Source of the DNA: Spirochaetales bacterium
GTDB lineage: Bacteria; Spirochaetota; Spirochaetia; Sphaerochaetales; Sphaerochaetaceae
Length of the DNA stretch: 17,084 bases
Direction of reading: 5' to 3'
NCBI GenBank assembly: GCA_012800465.1
Contig: JAAZJI010000186.1
Location: 1-17,084 of the forward strand
The notes under the pieces are model-generated. The model was not told where the DNA came from and did no database searches. It saw only the letters and a program-made list of their open reading frames with translations. Every line of letters starts with the position of its first letter. Position 1 is the first letter of the stretch. Shown in pieces: positions 7,280-14,086 of the stretch. Both the position numbers and the translations under genes were made by a program.

Positions 7280-8284
7280 ATGAAAAAAGCTTTGGTAATC
7301 GTTCTCAGTTTGGTGTTTGCCATGGGAATCGTGTTCGCAGCGGGCGCCGCGGAGAAGCAGGCCGCCGTTCCGAAGATCGGAATCGCGGTACCTTCTCCCG
7401 ACCACGGCTGGACCGGTGGAATCGGCTGGTGGGCCGACAAGGCGGTCGATGAGCTGCAGAAGCAGTATCCCGGCAAGTACGAGTTCCGGGTTTTGCACGC
7501 CGACGGGTATGCGAAACAGATCTCCGATGTCGAGGACCTGATGGTCTGGGGAATGGACTATCTCGTCATTCTTCCCCATGAAAGCGCTCCGCTGACCCCG
7601 GTCGTGAAGGAAGCTCACGCCGCCGGCGTCAAGTGCATCGTCGTCGACCGCGGCTTGACCGACACCTCGTTCGGATATGTGAACCTCGCCGGAAACAACA
7701 GCGAGATGGGCAAGGTGAGCGGAATCTTCATGCGCGACTACATGAAGGCCAACGGCCTGACCCGCTATGTCGCCATGGGCGGCATGCCGGTCGTCATCGA
7801 TGGCGAGCGCATGACCGCGTTCTTCGATGAAATGACCAAAGAGCCCACGCTCGTCAACCTCGCCGGCGGACGGAACTACGACTTCGCCGACTGGTCGACC
7901 CAGAAGGGGCTGGAGCTGATGGAGACCTACATCCAGAAGTATCCGACCATTCATGCGGTGTACTGCCAGGATGACGACGTGATGACCGGGGTTCTGCAGG
8001 CGATCAAGGAGAGCGGCCGCAAGGACATCAAGCTCGTCTTCGGCGGCGCCGGAAGCAAGGCCGCCTACGAGATGATCATGAACGACGATCCGCTCGTGAA
8101 GGCGACCGCCACCTATCACCCCTCGATGGTGTATGACGCGATCATGTATTGCCTCGACGTCGCCGAGGGTCGGAAGAGCGACGCGTTCCACACGGCGAAG
8201 GAGCCTGTCGCGGTCGTCCTGCCGTCGGTCCTGGTCGACAAATCCAACGTGATGGACCACTACGACGCGGGATCCGTGTTCTAG
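7280..8284 (+). CDS. Periplasmic sugar-binding protein of the CUT2 transporter
   Basis: 334-aa substrate-binding protein of the Peripla_BP_4/RbsB type, which captures the sugar in the periplasm and delivers it to the permease. Residues 1 to about 23 are a Sec signal peptide (KK, then a hydrophobic core, then AAGA before AEKQ). No lipobox cysteine is present, so it should be soluble rather than a lipoprotein, suiting a diderm. The mature part starts KIGIAVPSPDHGWTGG, the typical first strand and loop, and contains VILPHESAPLTPVV, VDRG and CQDDDVMTGVLQAI, all matching family positions that line the ligand cleft. AGGAGG at 7269-7274, 5 bases before the ATG, is the strongest Shine-Dalgarno in the operon, which fits the need for excess binding protein. 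Last gene of the operon, ending in TAG before a clear hairpin. Confidence 0.93.
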   Translation: MKKALVIVLSLVFAMGIVFAAGAAEKQAAVPKIGIAVPSPDHGWTGGIGWWADKAVDELQKQYPGKYEFRVLHADGYAKQISDVEDLMVWGMDYLVILPHESAPLTPVVKEAHAAGVKCIVVDRGLTDTSFGYVNLAGNNSEMGKVSGIFMRDYMKANGLTRYVAMGGMPVVIDGERMTAFFDEMTKEPTLVNLAGGRNYDFADWSTQKGLELMETYIQKYPTIHAVYCQDDDVMTGVLQAIKESGRKDIKLVFGGAGSKAAYEMIMNDDPLVKATATYHPSMVYDAIMYCLDVAEGRKSDAFHTAKEPVAVVLPSVLVDKSNVMDHYDAGSVF

Positions 8285-8309
8285 CGGAACCACGTTCCCG
8301 TCATCAGGA

Positions 8310-8336
8310 GGGCCGTGCCGATAGAGGGCACGGCCC
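8310..8336 (+). terminator. Hairpin terminator of the sugar operon
   Basis: Perfect 10-bp stem GGGCCGTGCC (8310-8319) and GGCACGGCCC (8327-8336) with a 7-base loop, 25 bases after the binding-protein stop. The tail (TTCCCGGTTTC) has few T residues, so termination may be incomplete or the hairpin may mainly protect the mRNA 3' end. Confidence 0.7.
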
Positions 8337-8361
8337 TTCCCGGTTTCGAAGAAACTTTCGG

Positions 8362-8370
8362 TGATATAAT
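8362..8370 (+). promoter_or_regulatory. Extended -10 promoter element upstream of the small ORF
   Basis: TGATATAAT: a perfect TATAAT (8365-8370) with the TG of an extended -10. No good -35 is visible, as is common with extended -10 promoters. The start point would fall at about 8377, exactly the ATG of the 35-codon ORF. Confidence 0.45.
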
Positions 8371-8376
8371 CATTCC

Positions 8377-8484
8377 ATGGGAGGAGAATCATCGGTCAAA
8401 GCGGTCATTCCGCCCGAGGCGTCCAAGGGGTCGGAGATCCGGGTGCGGTTGACTAAGATCGACGATTCTTCTACGATTGCCTAG
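8377..8484 (+). CDS. Possible 35-aa small protein, unknown
   Basis: ATG to TAG frame encoding 35 residues (starts MGGESSVKAVIPPEASKGSE, ends SSTIA). I recognise no family, and it has no hydrophobic segment. In its favour: a perfect extended -10 ends six bases before the ATG, so a leaderless transcript is possible, and the base composition is gene-like. Against: no Shine-Dalgarno, short length, and a stronger promoter for the next gene overlapping its 3' end. It may simply be leader sequence. Confidence 0.22.
   Translation: MGGESSVKAVIPPEASKGSEIRVRLTKIDDSSTIA
8449..8477 (+). promoter_or_regulatory. Sigma70-type promoter of the DUF4912-GH57 pair
   Basis: TTGACT (8449-8454), a 17-base spacer and TACGAT (8472-8477). 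Transcription would start near 8484, about 31 nt before the DUF4912 ATG at 8515. It overlaps the end of the possible small ORF. Confidence 0.6.
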
Positions 8485-8514
8485 GTATTCGCCATTAGAT
8501 GCACGGGAGCGTTC

Positions 8515-9255
8515 ATGATTCTTATCAACATTGATTCATTGACCACCAATGAGCTGCAGCACATCGCCCAGATGGAAGGACTGAAGGATTGGAGAAACCT
8601 GGAGCGCGATGAACTGATCGGTGCATTGGAGGATTGGTTTGAAGAGATGGACGAGGGCGGGATTCCTGAAGGCAACGGTCACGGCAACTACGGACGCTAC
8701 ACCAACAGCCTCACCAGCCATCGGGGGAAAGCGGTCCATTTCAAGGATCTTCCCCGAACCGGTGAACTGCCCCCTTCCTATTACGATTCCACGATCCACC
8801 TCCTTTTGCGCGACCCCCAATGGGCGTATGCGTACTGGTCCCTGCCGGAGACGATCCAGGGGAACAAGGCCTCCTTTGACGATGAGGACCACAGTGGCGA
8901 ATCCTATGTGATCAGAGTCCATCAGACCGATCTGGCCACCGCGGCGACGACCTCGAGCGACATCGCCGTCGAAGTGAAGGACCAGGAGTGGAACATCCAC
9001 CTTCCGGAGCTCGGCTGCTCCTACAGCGTCGAATTGTGCCGCATCCATCCCGACGGACACGAGGAAGTCGTCGCCCGCTCGGCGAGCGTCGAGACCTATC
9101 TGCCCTATTGGGCGGATCGGACCGATGAGCTTGCGATGGATTGCGACCTTTTTCTGCTCCACTTCTCATCGCTCGTCACCAGAACGGGGGAAGTCGCCGA
9201 AAACGTCGTGCTGAAAGATCTCGCTCTCACCGTCAGCAAGGGGGTGCTTTCATGA
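8515..9255 (+). CDS. DUF4912-domain protein with N-terminal Rho-N/SAP-like helices
   Basis: 246-aa cytoplasmic protein of unknown function. Residues about 8-45 form a small helical segment with the LTTNELQHIAQMEG...ERDELIGALEDW pattern of Rho N-terminal/SAP-like domains. A glycine-rich linker follows. Residues about 85-240 match DUF4912, recognised by YYDSTIHLLLRDPQWAYAYWSLP and by later beta-rich segments (SYSVELCRIHPDG and others). DUF4912 genes recur next to GH57 branching-type genes, as here, where the TGA overlaps the next ATG (ATGA). This suggests a shared role in alpha-glucan metabolism, perhaps binding glucan or the enzyme; that is inference. Start: ATG with GGGAG at 8505-8509. Confidence 0.85.
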   Translation: MILINIDSLTTNELQHIAQMEGLKDWRNLERDELIGALEDWFEEMDEGGIPEGNGHGNYGRYTNSLTSHRGKAVHFKDLPRTGELPPSYYDSTIHLLLRDPQWAYAYWSLPETIQGNKASFDDEDHSGESYVIRVHQTDLATAATTSSDIAVEVKDQEWNIHLPELGCSYSVELCRIHPDGHEEVVARSASVETYLPYWADRTDELAMDCDLFLLHFSSLVTRTGEVAENVVLKDLALTVSKGVLS

Positions 9256-10844
9256 GTAACGCCAAGGTGGCCTTCGTGCTCAACGCCCATCTGCCGTTCG
9301 TCCGACACCCCGAATACCCCCGCTTTCTGGAAGAGGACTGGCTCTTCGAGTCGATCAGCGAAAGCTATCTGCCGTTGCTGCGGATGCTGAACCGCCTCAA
9401 GGAAGAGGGGTTGGACTTTCAGCTCACGATCAGCTTCTCGCCTCCCCTGATCGCGATGCTCTCCGACAACGCCCTGCAGAACCGGTTCGTCCACTATCTC
9501 CAGCAGCATATCGAGCTGGGTCAGAAGGAGGTCCAGCGGTGCAGGGACGAGCAGCCCCAGTTCCTCGAGATGGCCCGGCACTATCTGGACGGATACATCC
9601 GGAACCTCCACGAGTACGAGGATCTCTATCGGATGAACATCCTCGAAGGCTTCAAGGCCCTCGAGCAGTCCGGACATCTGGAGCTGATCACGACCGCCGC
9701 GACGCATGCGTATCTTCCCCTCTACAAGGAGTATCCGCAGGCGGTCAACGCCCAGATCGAACTGGGCGTCCAATGCTTCCTGACGACGTTCGGGCATCCC
9801 CCGAAGGGGTTCTGGCTGCCTGAGTGCGGTTACTACCCCGGTCTTGAAGACCATCTGAAGTACCATGGGGTCACATGGTTCCAGATCGCCGGTCAGAGCA
9901 TGCTGCTTTCTCCCGACAACGTCACCTACGGCGGTTATCGCCCGGTCCGCTGTCCCAACGGGGTGGCGGTGTTCCCCCGCGATTATCAGGCGACCAGCCT
10001 GGTGTGGTCGAACACCACCGGCTATCCGACGGACAACGTGTATCGCGAGTTCTACCGGGATATCGGATATGACCTTGAGATGGAGTACATCCGGCCCTAT
10101 ATCCATGAACCGGAAGTCCGGGTCTTCACCGGATACAAGTACTGGGCGATCACCGGTGACACCGACCGGAAGATCCCCTATGTCCGTGCGCAGGCGAATG
10201 CGCGAGTCAAGGAACACGCGAAGAACTTCCACTATGTGGTCAACAACAAGAACCACCGCCTCCGCGCCACGATGGGCGGGGCGGAGCCGATCTTCTTCCT
10301 CGGCTTCGATGCCGAACTCTTCGGCCACTGGTGGTATGAAGGGATCGATTGGCTGGAGGAGGTGATTCGGACCAGCGCGGACCGGACGAGCCTCGTCACC
10401 CCGTCATCCTTCCTGGGGGCGGACAGGACGCCGCTTCAGACGGTGCGGCCGGCGTTCTCCTCCTGGGGGCAGGGCGGCTACAGCGCCGCATGGCTGGACG
10501 GGTCGAACACCGAATACTATCGGCACATCCACAAGGCGATCACCCGGATGGAGGAGCTTGCCGTCCGCTTCCCCGACCAGACGAGCCTCAAGCAGCGGTT
10601 CCTCAACCAGGCCGCCCGGGAAGTGCTCCTGGCGATGTCCAGCGATTGGCCGTTCATCATCTACAGCCGGACCAGCGTCGAGTACGCGAAGAAACGGCTG
10701 GAAGGGCATCTGAAGAACGTGAACCTCGTCTATGACGACATGTGCAAGAACGCCGTCGATACCGAGTGGCTCGTGAAAGCGGAAAAACGACACACGATCT
10801 TCGGCGACATCGACTACAACATCTTCAATTCCGAACGGATCTGA
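9252..10844 (+). CDS. GH57 1,4-alpha-glucan branching enzyme-like protein (DUF1957 type)
   Basis: 530-aa GH57 protein resembling archaeal branching enzymes such as Thermococcus TK1436 in length and motif order. It opens with VLNAHLPFVRHP (family motif 1, residues 10-20). The likely nucleophile is Glu191 in GFWLPECGYYPG, and the likely acid/base is Asp353 in GFDAELFGHWWYEG. The C-terminal part is a helical DUF1957-like region (SSWGQGGYSAAWLDG, then LLAMSSDWPFIIYS). The expected reaction is making alpha-1,6 branches in a storage glucan in the cytoplasm; some relatives are hydrolases or glucanotransferases. The ATG at 9252 is used because it overlaps the DUF4912 stop as ATGA and gives the family N-terminus; an in-frame upstream start at 9141 would add atypical residues inside DUF4912. 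Followed by a terminator. Confidence 0.92.
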   Translation: MSNAKVAFVLNAHLPFVRHPEYPRFLEEDWLFESISESYLPLLRMLNRLKEEGLDFQLTISFSPPLIAMLSDNALQNRFVHYLQQHIELGQKEVQRCRDEQPQFLEMARHYLDGYIRNLHEYEDLYRMNILEGFKALEQSGHLELITTAATHAYLPLYKEYPQAVNAQIELGVQCFLTTFGHPPKGFWLPECGYYPGLEDHLKYHGVTWFQIAGQSMLLSPDNVTYGGYRPVRCPNGVAVFPRDYQATSLVWSNTTGYPTDNVYREFYRDIGYDLEMEYIRPYIHEPEVRVFTGYKYWAITGDTDRKIPYVRAQANARVKEHAKNFHYVVNNKNHRLRATMGGAEPIFFLGFDAELFGHWWYEGIDWLEEVIRTSADRTSLVTPSSFLGADRTPLQTVRPAFSSWGQGGYSAAWLDGSNTEYYRHIHKAITRMEELAVRFPDQTSLKQRFLNQAAREVLLAMSSDWPFIIYSRTSVEYAKKRLEGHLKNVNLVYDDMCKNAVDTEWLVKAEKRHTIFGDIDYNIFNSERI

Positions 10845-10864
10845 CGATCGTCCGATTGAGAAGG

Positions 10865-10893
10865 CGCCTCTTCTTCGCAGGAGGCGTTTCTTG
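10865..10893 (+). terminator. Likely terminator of the DUF4912-GH57 unit
   Basis: Stem CGCCTC (10865-10870) and GAGGCG (10881-10886) with a 10-base loop, followed by TTTCTTG. It starts 21 bases after the GH57 stop. The stem is short and the T tract broken. Confidence 0.6.
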
Positions 10894-10988
10894 TCGTTTC
10901 GGCGGATCTGTCCCAATGGTCTAAACGGATGTTAAGCGGTCGTTGGGAAAAATCGCCGATGTCCCCCTCGGTATGAGATGAAACGTGG

Positions 10989-11017
10989 TTGCACCCCGGT
11001 GGGAAGAAGTGTACATT
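10989..11017 (+). promoter_or_regulatory. Promoter of the mraZ division/wall operon
   Basis: TTGCAC (10989-10994), a 17-base spacer and TACATT (11012-11017). The predicted start is near 11024, with a leader of about 37 nt to the mraZ ATG. MraZ-box-like TGGGA repeats lie in the spacer and just after the start point, where a bound repressor would block polymerase. Confidence 0.6.
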
Positions 11018-11035
11018 TATGGATACCGGTGGGAA
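10996..11035 (+). promoter_or_regulatory. Candidate MraZ operator: repeated CCGGTGGGAA
   Basis: Two exact copies of CCGGTGGGAA (10996-11005 and 11026-11035) lie exactly 30 bases apart, bracketing the -10 and start point. Weaker TG-starting pentamers fall between them on the same 10-base phase (TGTAC at 11010, TGGAT at 11020). A further TTGGGAA lies at 10943-10949. MraZ of E. coli is known to bind TGGGN repeats with 10-base spacing in front of its own gene, so this is very probably the autoregulatory site. Confidence 0.6.
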
Positions 11036-11060
11036 AAAATCCCATATGAGAGGTATCCTG

Positions 11061-11519
11061 ATGGTAACCGGAGAGTTCTACATCACCCTCGATGACAAGG
11101 GGCGGCTGCTCATCCCAGCCCGACTCCGTCATGCGCTCTCCGGTGATGCGCTCTACGTCACGCGAGGTCTGGAAAACTGTCTCTGGCTGATGCTTCCCAA
11201 GGATTTTGAACAGCTGAAGGATACCATCATCGACAATCCGCACTCGATGTTCGACCGAAGGGTCCGAATCCTGCAGCGGCAGATGATCGCTCCCGCCCAG
11301 CTCTGCGAGTTCGATAAAGCGGGACGGATAAACATCCCTCCGCCGCTGAGGGAAAGCGTCCAGCTTCACCTCAAGGAGGAATCGGTTCTTCTTGGAGCGG
11401 GCGACTACCTTGAGCTGTGGAACAAAGCGGCGTATGAATCGTACCTTGAAACCTCGATGGACGAGTTCCTGGATGCCGCCCAGTCCCTGTCGAACCCGGG
11501 CGGGAAGGAGGAGCGATGA
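11061..11519 (+). CDS. mraZ: Transcriptional regulator MraZ
   Basis: 152-aa DNA-binding regulator with two SpoVT/AbrB-like swapped-hairpin domains. The first begins MVTGEFYITLDDKGRLLIPARLR (DKGR at 12-15) and the second has EFDKAGRINIPPPLRE. In known bacteria MraZ assembles into a ring and represses its own division/wall operon. The ATG at 11061 has GAGAGG at 11048-11053 and gives the family N-terminus. Longer in-frame options (ATG 11046, or further upstream across the repeats) would include the operator in the coding region and are less likely. The final ATGA overlaps the rsmH start. First gene of the dcw operon. Confidence 0.93.
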   Translation: MVTGEFYITLDDKGRLLIPARLRHALSGDALYVTRGLENCLWLMLPKDFEQLKDTIIDNPHSMFDRRVRILQRQMIAPAQLCEFDKAGRINIPPPLRESVQLHLKEESVLLGAGDYLELWNKAAYESYLETSMDEFLDAAQSLSNPGGKEER

Positions 11520-12427
11520 ACTACGTCCATACCTCGATCATGCCCGAAGAACTCCTTTCCCACCTCGTTCCCCAAAGTCCCGACCCGATCATGGTCGACG
11601 CCACCTGCGGTGAAGGAGGGCACACCCACCTCTTCCTCTCCGCCTATCCGGACCTCACGGTGGTCGGGGTCGATCGGGACAGGGAGATCCAAAAGAAGGC
11701 GCGGGTCCGGATGGAGGCGTTCGGGAATCGGTTCAAGCCGGTCTCCATGTGGTTCGACGCCTTCTTCAAGGAAGCGGAGGATGATTCCTTCGACCTGATC
11801 CTCTTCGACCTGGGGATCTCGATGTTCCACTTCGATGAATCCCACCGGGGGTTTTCCCTTCGAAAAGGGGAGCCCCTCGACATGCGCCTCGACAGCGAGG
11901 ATCCGATCTCCGCGTTCGACGTGGTGAACCGGTACGACGAGAAGAAGCTCGCCGATGTGATCTACGCCTACGGGGAGGAGCGCTACTCGCGAAGGATCGC
12001 CCGGGCGATCGTCCAGCAGCGCAAGACGAAGACGATCGCCACGACGGACGATCTGGCGGGCATCGTCTACAAGAACGTCCCTCCCGCCTATCGGTATCAG
12101 AAGATCCATCCGGCGACCCGTACGTTCCAGGCGATCCGGATCGAGGTGAACCGTGAACTCGACCGGATCGAACCGGCGCTCACCGAAGCGATCCGGACCC
12201 TGAAGGTCGGCGGCCGGCTGGCGGTTATCACCTTCCACTCGCTGGAAGACCGTCCGGTGAAGTGGCTCTTCAGGAATCTGGCTCAGGAAGAGCGTCCGGT
12301 TCTGAAGATTCTGACGAAAAAGCCCCTTGTGCCCAGTGAAGAGGAGGTCGCGCGAAATTCCGCGTCCCGAAGCTCGAAACTTCGGATCGTGGAAAAAATA
12401 CGAGAGGAGGAGCGCCATGGAACATGA
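11516..12427 (+). CDS. rsmH: 16S rRNA (cytosine-1402 N4) methyltransferase RsmH
   Basis: 303-aa SAM-dependent methyltransferase (MraW). It methylates N4 of C1402 in 16S rRNA at the ribosomal P site. Visible: SAM-binding VDATCGEGGHT (27-37), FDLGISMFHFDESHRGFS, KIHPATRTFQAIRIEVNREL and FHSLEDRPVK, all strongly conserved in the family; length is typical. It lies in its usual place after mraZ with an ATGA overlap and Shine-Dalgarno GGAGG at 11507-11511. Its 3' end overlaps the ftsL-like gene by 11 bases. Confidence 0.96.
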   Translation: MNYVHTSIMPEELLSHLVPQSPDPIMVDATCGEGGHTHLFLSAYPDLTVVGVDRDREIQKKARVRMEAFGNRFKPVSMWFDAFFKEAEDDSFDLILFDLGISMFHFDESHRGFSLRKGEPLDMRLDSEDPISAFDVVNRYDEKKLADVIYAYGEERYSRRIARAIVQQRKTKTIATTDDLAGIVYKNVPPAYRYQKIHPATRTFQAIRIEVNRELDRIEPALTEAIRTLKVGGRLAVITFHSLEDRPVKWLFRNLAQEERPVLKILTKKPLVPSEEEVARNSASRSSKLRIVEKIREEERHGT

Positions 12428-12737
12428 ATGGTTCGATCAGCCGCAGTATGAAGAAAAACCCTCATCCTCGGTCGTGAAGCCCATCCTGGTGGCGCTGATG
12501 CTCATCTTTACCGTGGTGGTCCTGCTCCTGCCTCTCTGGCAGCGGGGGGTCAATCGTTCGTTGGAGATGGAGTACCGATCGCTGGTCACCAACCGGATCC
12601 TGCTGGAGGAACGCACCCGGCTGCTGCGCGCTTCGATCTCGACGAAGGCGATCCCCGAAGCGGTGAGCGCCTACTCCTGGCAGGAGGAGATCTTCTTCAC
12701 TCCGATCACAGCGATCGTCGCCCGAGGTGGTCTATGA
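12417..12737 (+). CDS. ftsL: FtsL-like cell division membrane protein
   Basis: 106-aa single-pass membrane protein in the position of ftsL. Residues 1-21 are cytoplasmic and polar. A membrane helix spans about 22-40 (PILVALMLIFTVVVLLLPLW). A short charged, leucine-rich coiled-coil-like stretch follows (about 45-72). FtsL proteins pair with FtsQ and another bitopic partner to activate FtsW. Sequence identity in this family is poor, so the name rests on position, size and topology. The ATG at 12417 has AGGAGG at 12405-12410 and lies inside the end of rsmH. It ends ATGA-coupled to murF, with no ftsI or murE in between. Confidence 0.75.
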   Translation: MEHEWFDQPQYEEKPSSSVVKPILVALMLIFTVVVLLLPLWQRGVNRSLEMEYRSLVTNRILLEERTRLLRASISTKAIPEAVSAYSWQEEIFFTPITAIVARGGL

Positions 12738-14086
12738 GGATTTCATCGGCGGGACGGTACGGCAAGGCGAGGATCGTCCGATCATCCGATCGGATGATAA
12801 CCCACTATGCCCTTGATTCCCGACGCTGTGTCCCCGGTTCCCTGTTCTTCGCCCTGCGGGGCAAGCGTACGGACGGGATCGACCACCTCAAGGAAGCGGA
12901 GCGCAACGGCGCGGTCGCCGTTCTCGTCCACACCGAAGATGTTCCACGAGCCCTCAATGATTCCTCCTGCGCCGTGTTGGCAAGCGATGATGTATCTTTG
13001 GCGTTGATGAATCTTGCAACCGCCTATCGGGCGCTCCATCCCCATGTTCGGACGATCGGTATTACCGGTTCAACCGGCAAGAGCACGACAAAGGAGGCGA
13101 TAGGAAAGATCGCCTCCGCTCTTGGGCCGACCACGATGACAAGCGGCAACCTCAACAGCGAGTACGGATTGGCCTTGTCGATCATGAATCTGGGCCCCGA
13201 GACGAAGTACGGAGTCTTCGAACTGGGCATCGACCATCCCGGCGAAATGGAGCGGATGACGAGGATGGCGAACCCCTCGATCGGGGTGTTGACCAATATC
13301 GGCAACGCCCACCTGGAATCGATGGGATCGCGCGAGGTGATCGCCAGGGAGAAAGCGAAGATCTTCCACCCCGGGATCGAAGCGGGATTCATCTGCCGCA
13401 CGAGTCGCTACGGCCCGCTGATCCAGACCCTCAGTCCCGTCGAGCTTATCAGGTATTCGACCCGGGACGTGAGCGCGATCGACCTCGGCCTCGACGGATG
13501 GCAGATCTCCTACCGGGGGGTGTCGTTTCGGATCAAGGCGGTCGGAAAGCACCTCCTTGAAGATGTCGCGGGCGCGATCCGGGTGGGCACCCATCTCGGT
13601 GCCCGACCGGTGGAGATCGCCCATGCGCTGGAGGATTTCGAACCGCTGGTCGGTCGATCCACCGTCCAAGGCTCCCGCGTGACGATCATCAACGACACCT
13701 ACAACGCCAGTCTGGATTCGACCAGGTCGATCATCCGCTACCTTTCCCGCCTTTCCTGGCGGGGGAGGAAAAGCGCGGTCCTCGGACCGATGAAGGAGCT
13801 CGGACCGGAGAGCCGGGCCGCCCACCTTGAAATCGCGAAGACGCTTGTCCGATCGACATTCACGAAACACTTCCTCTATGGTTGGGAAATGGAGGAAGCG
13901 TATCAAACCATAAAGAGAGAGAAGGGTAAGGAGCGAGTCTCCTTCACGCAAGACTTTGAGGAGCTGGAATGGATGGTCAGAGACGAGGTCACCGACGGTG
14001 ACCTCGTCCTCCTCAAAGGATCCCGGGTGGTGGGGATGGAACGCCTGATTCCGACGATCGAACAGGGGGTCGCCTTGAATGGGTAG
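12734..14086 (+). CDS. murF: UDP-N-acetylmuramoyl-tripeptide--D-alanyl-D-alanine ligase MurF
   Basis: 450-aa Mur ligase that adds D-Ala-D-Ala to the UDP-MurNAc-tripeptide with ATP in the cytoplasm. N-terminal domain with DSRRCVPGSLFFALRGKRTDG (28-48). The ATP loop is GSTGKST (112-118). The central region has GNLNSEYGLALSIMNL, ELGIDHPGEM and LTNIGNAHLE, more like MurF than MurE. The C-terminal region has NDTYNASLDST and LKGSRVVGMERL. Length is normal. It starts with ATGA overlap to the ftsL-like gene and overlaps mraY by 8 bases. Codons 17-22 lie on an 18-bp perfect palindrome. Confidence 0.92.
   Translation: MRISSAGRYGKARIVRSSDRMITHYALDSRRCVPGSLFFALRGKRTDGIDHLKEAERNGAVAVLVHTEDVPRALNDSSCAVLASDDVSLALMNLATAYRALHPHVRTIGITGSTGKSTTKEAIGKIASALGPTTMTSGNLNSEYGLALSIMNLGPETKYGVFELGIDHPGEMERMTRMANPSIGVLTNIGNAHLESMGSREVIAREKAKIFHPGIEAGFICRTSRYGPLIQTLSPVELIRYSTRDVSAIDLGLDGWQISYRGVSFRIKAVGKHLLEDVAGAIRVGTHLGARPVEIAHALEDFEPLVGRSTVQGSRVTIINDTYNASLDSTRSIIRYLSRLSWRGRKSAVLGPMKELGPESRAAHLEIAKTLVRSTFTKHFLYGWEMEEAYQTIKREKGKERVSFTQDFEELEWMVRDEVTDGDLVLLKGSRVVGMERLIPTIEQGVALNG
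12781..12798. repeat. 18-bp perfect palindrome inside murF
   Basis: ATCATCCGATCGGATGAT is its own reverse complement, centred on CGATCG. It lies 48 bases into murF. It could be a protein-binding site or a hairpin, or chance in a sequence rich in GATC. Confidence 0.6.
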
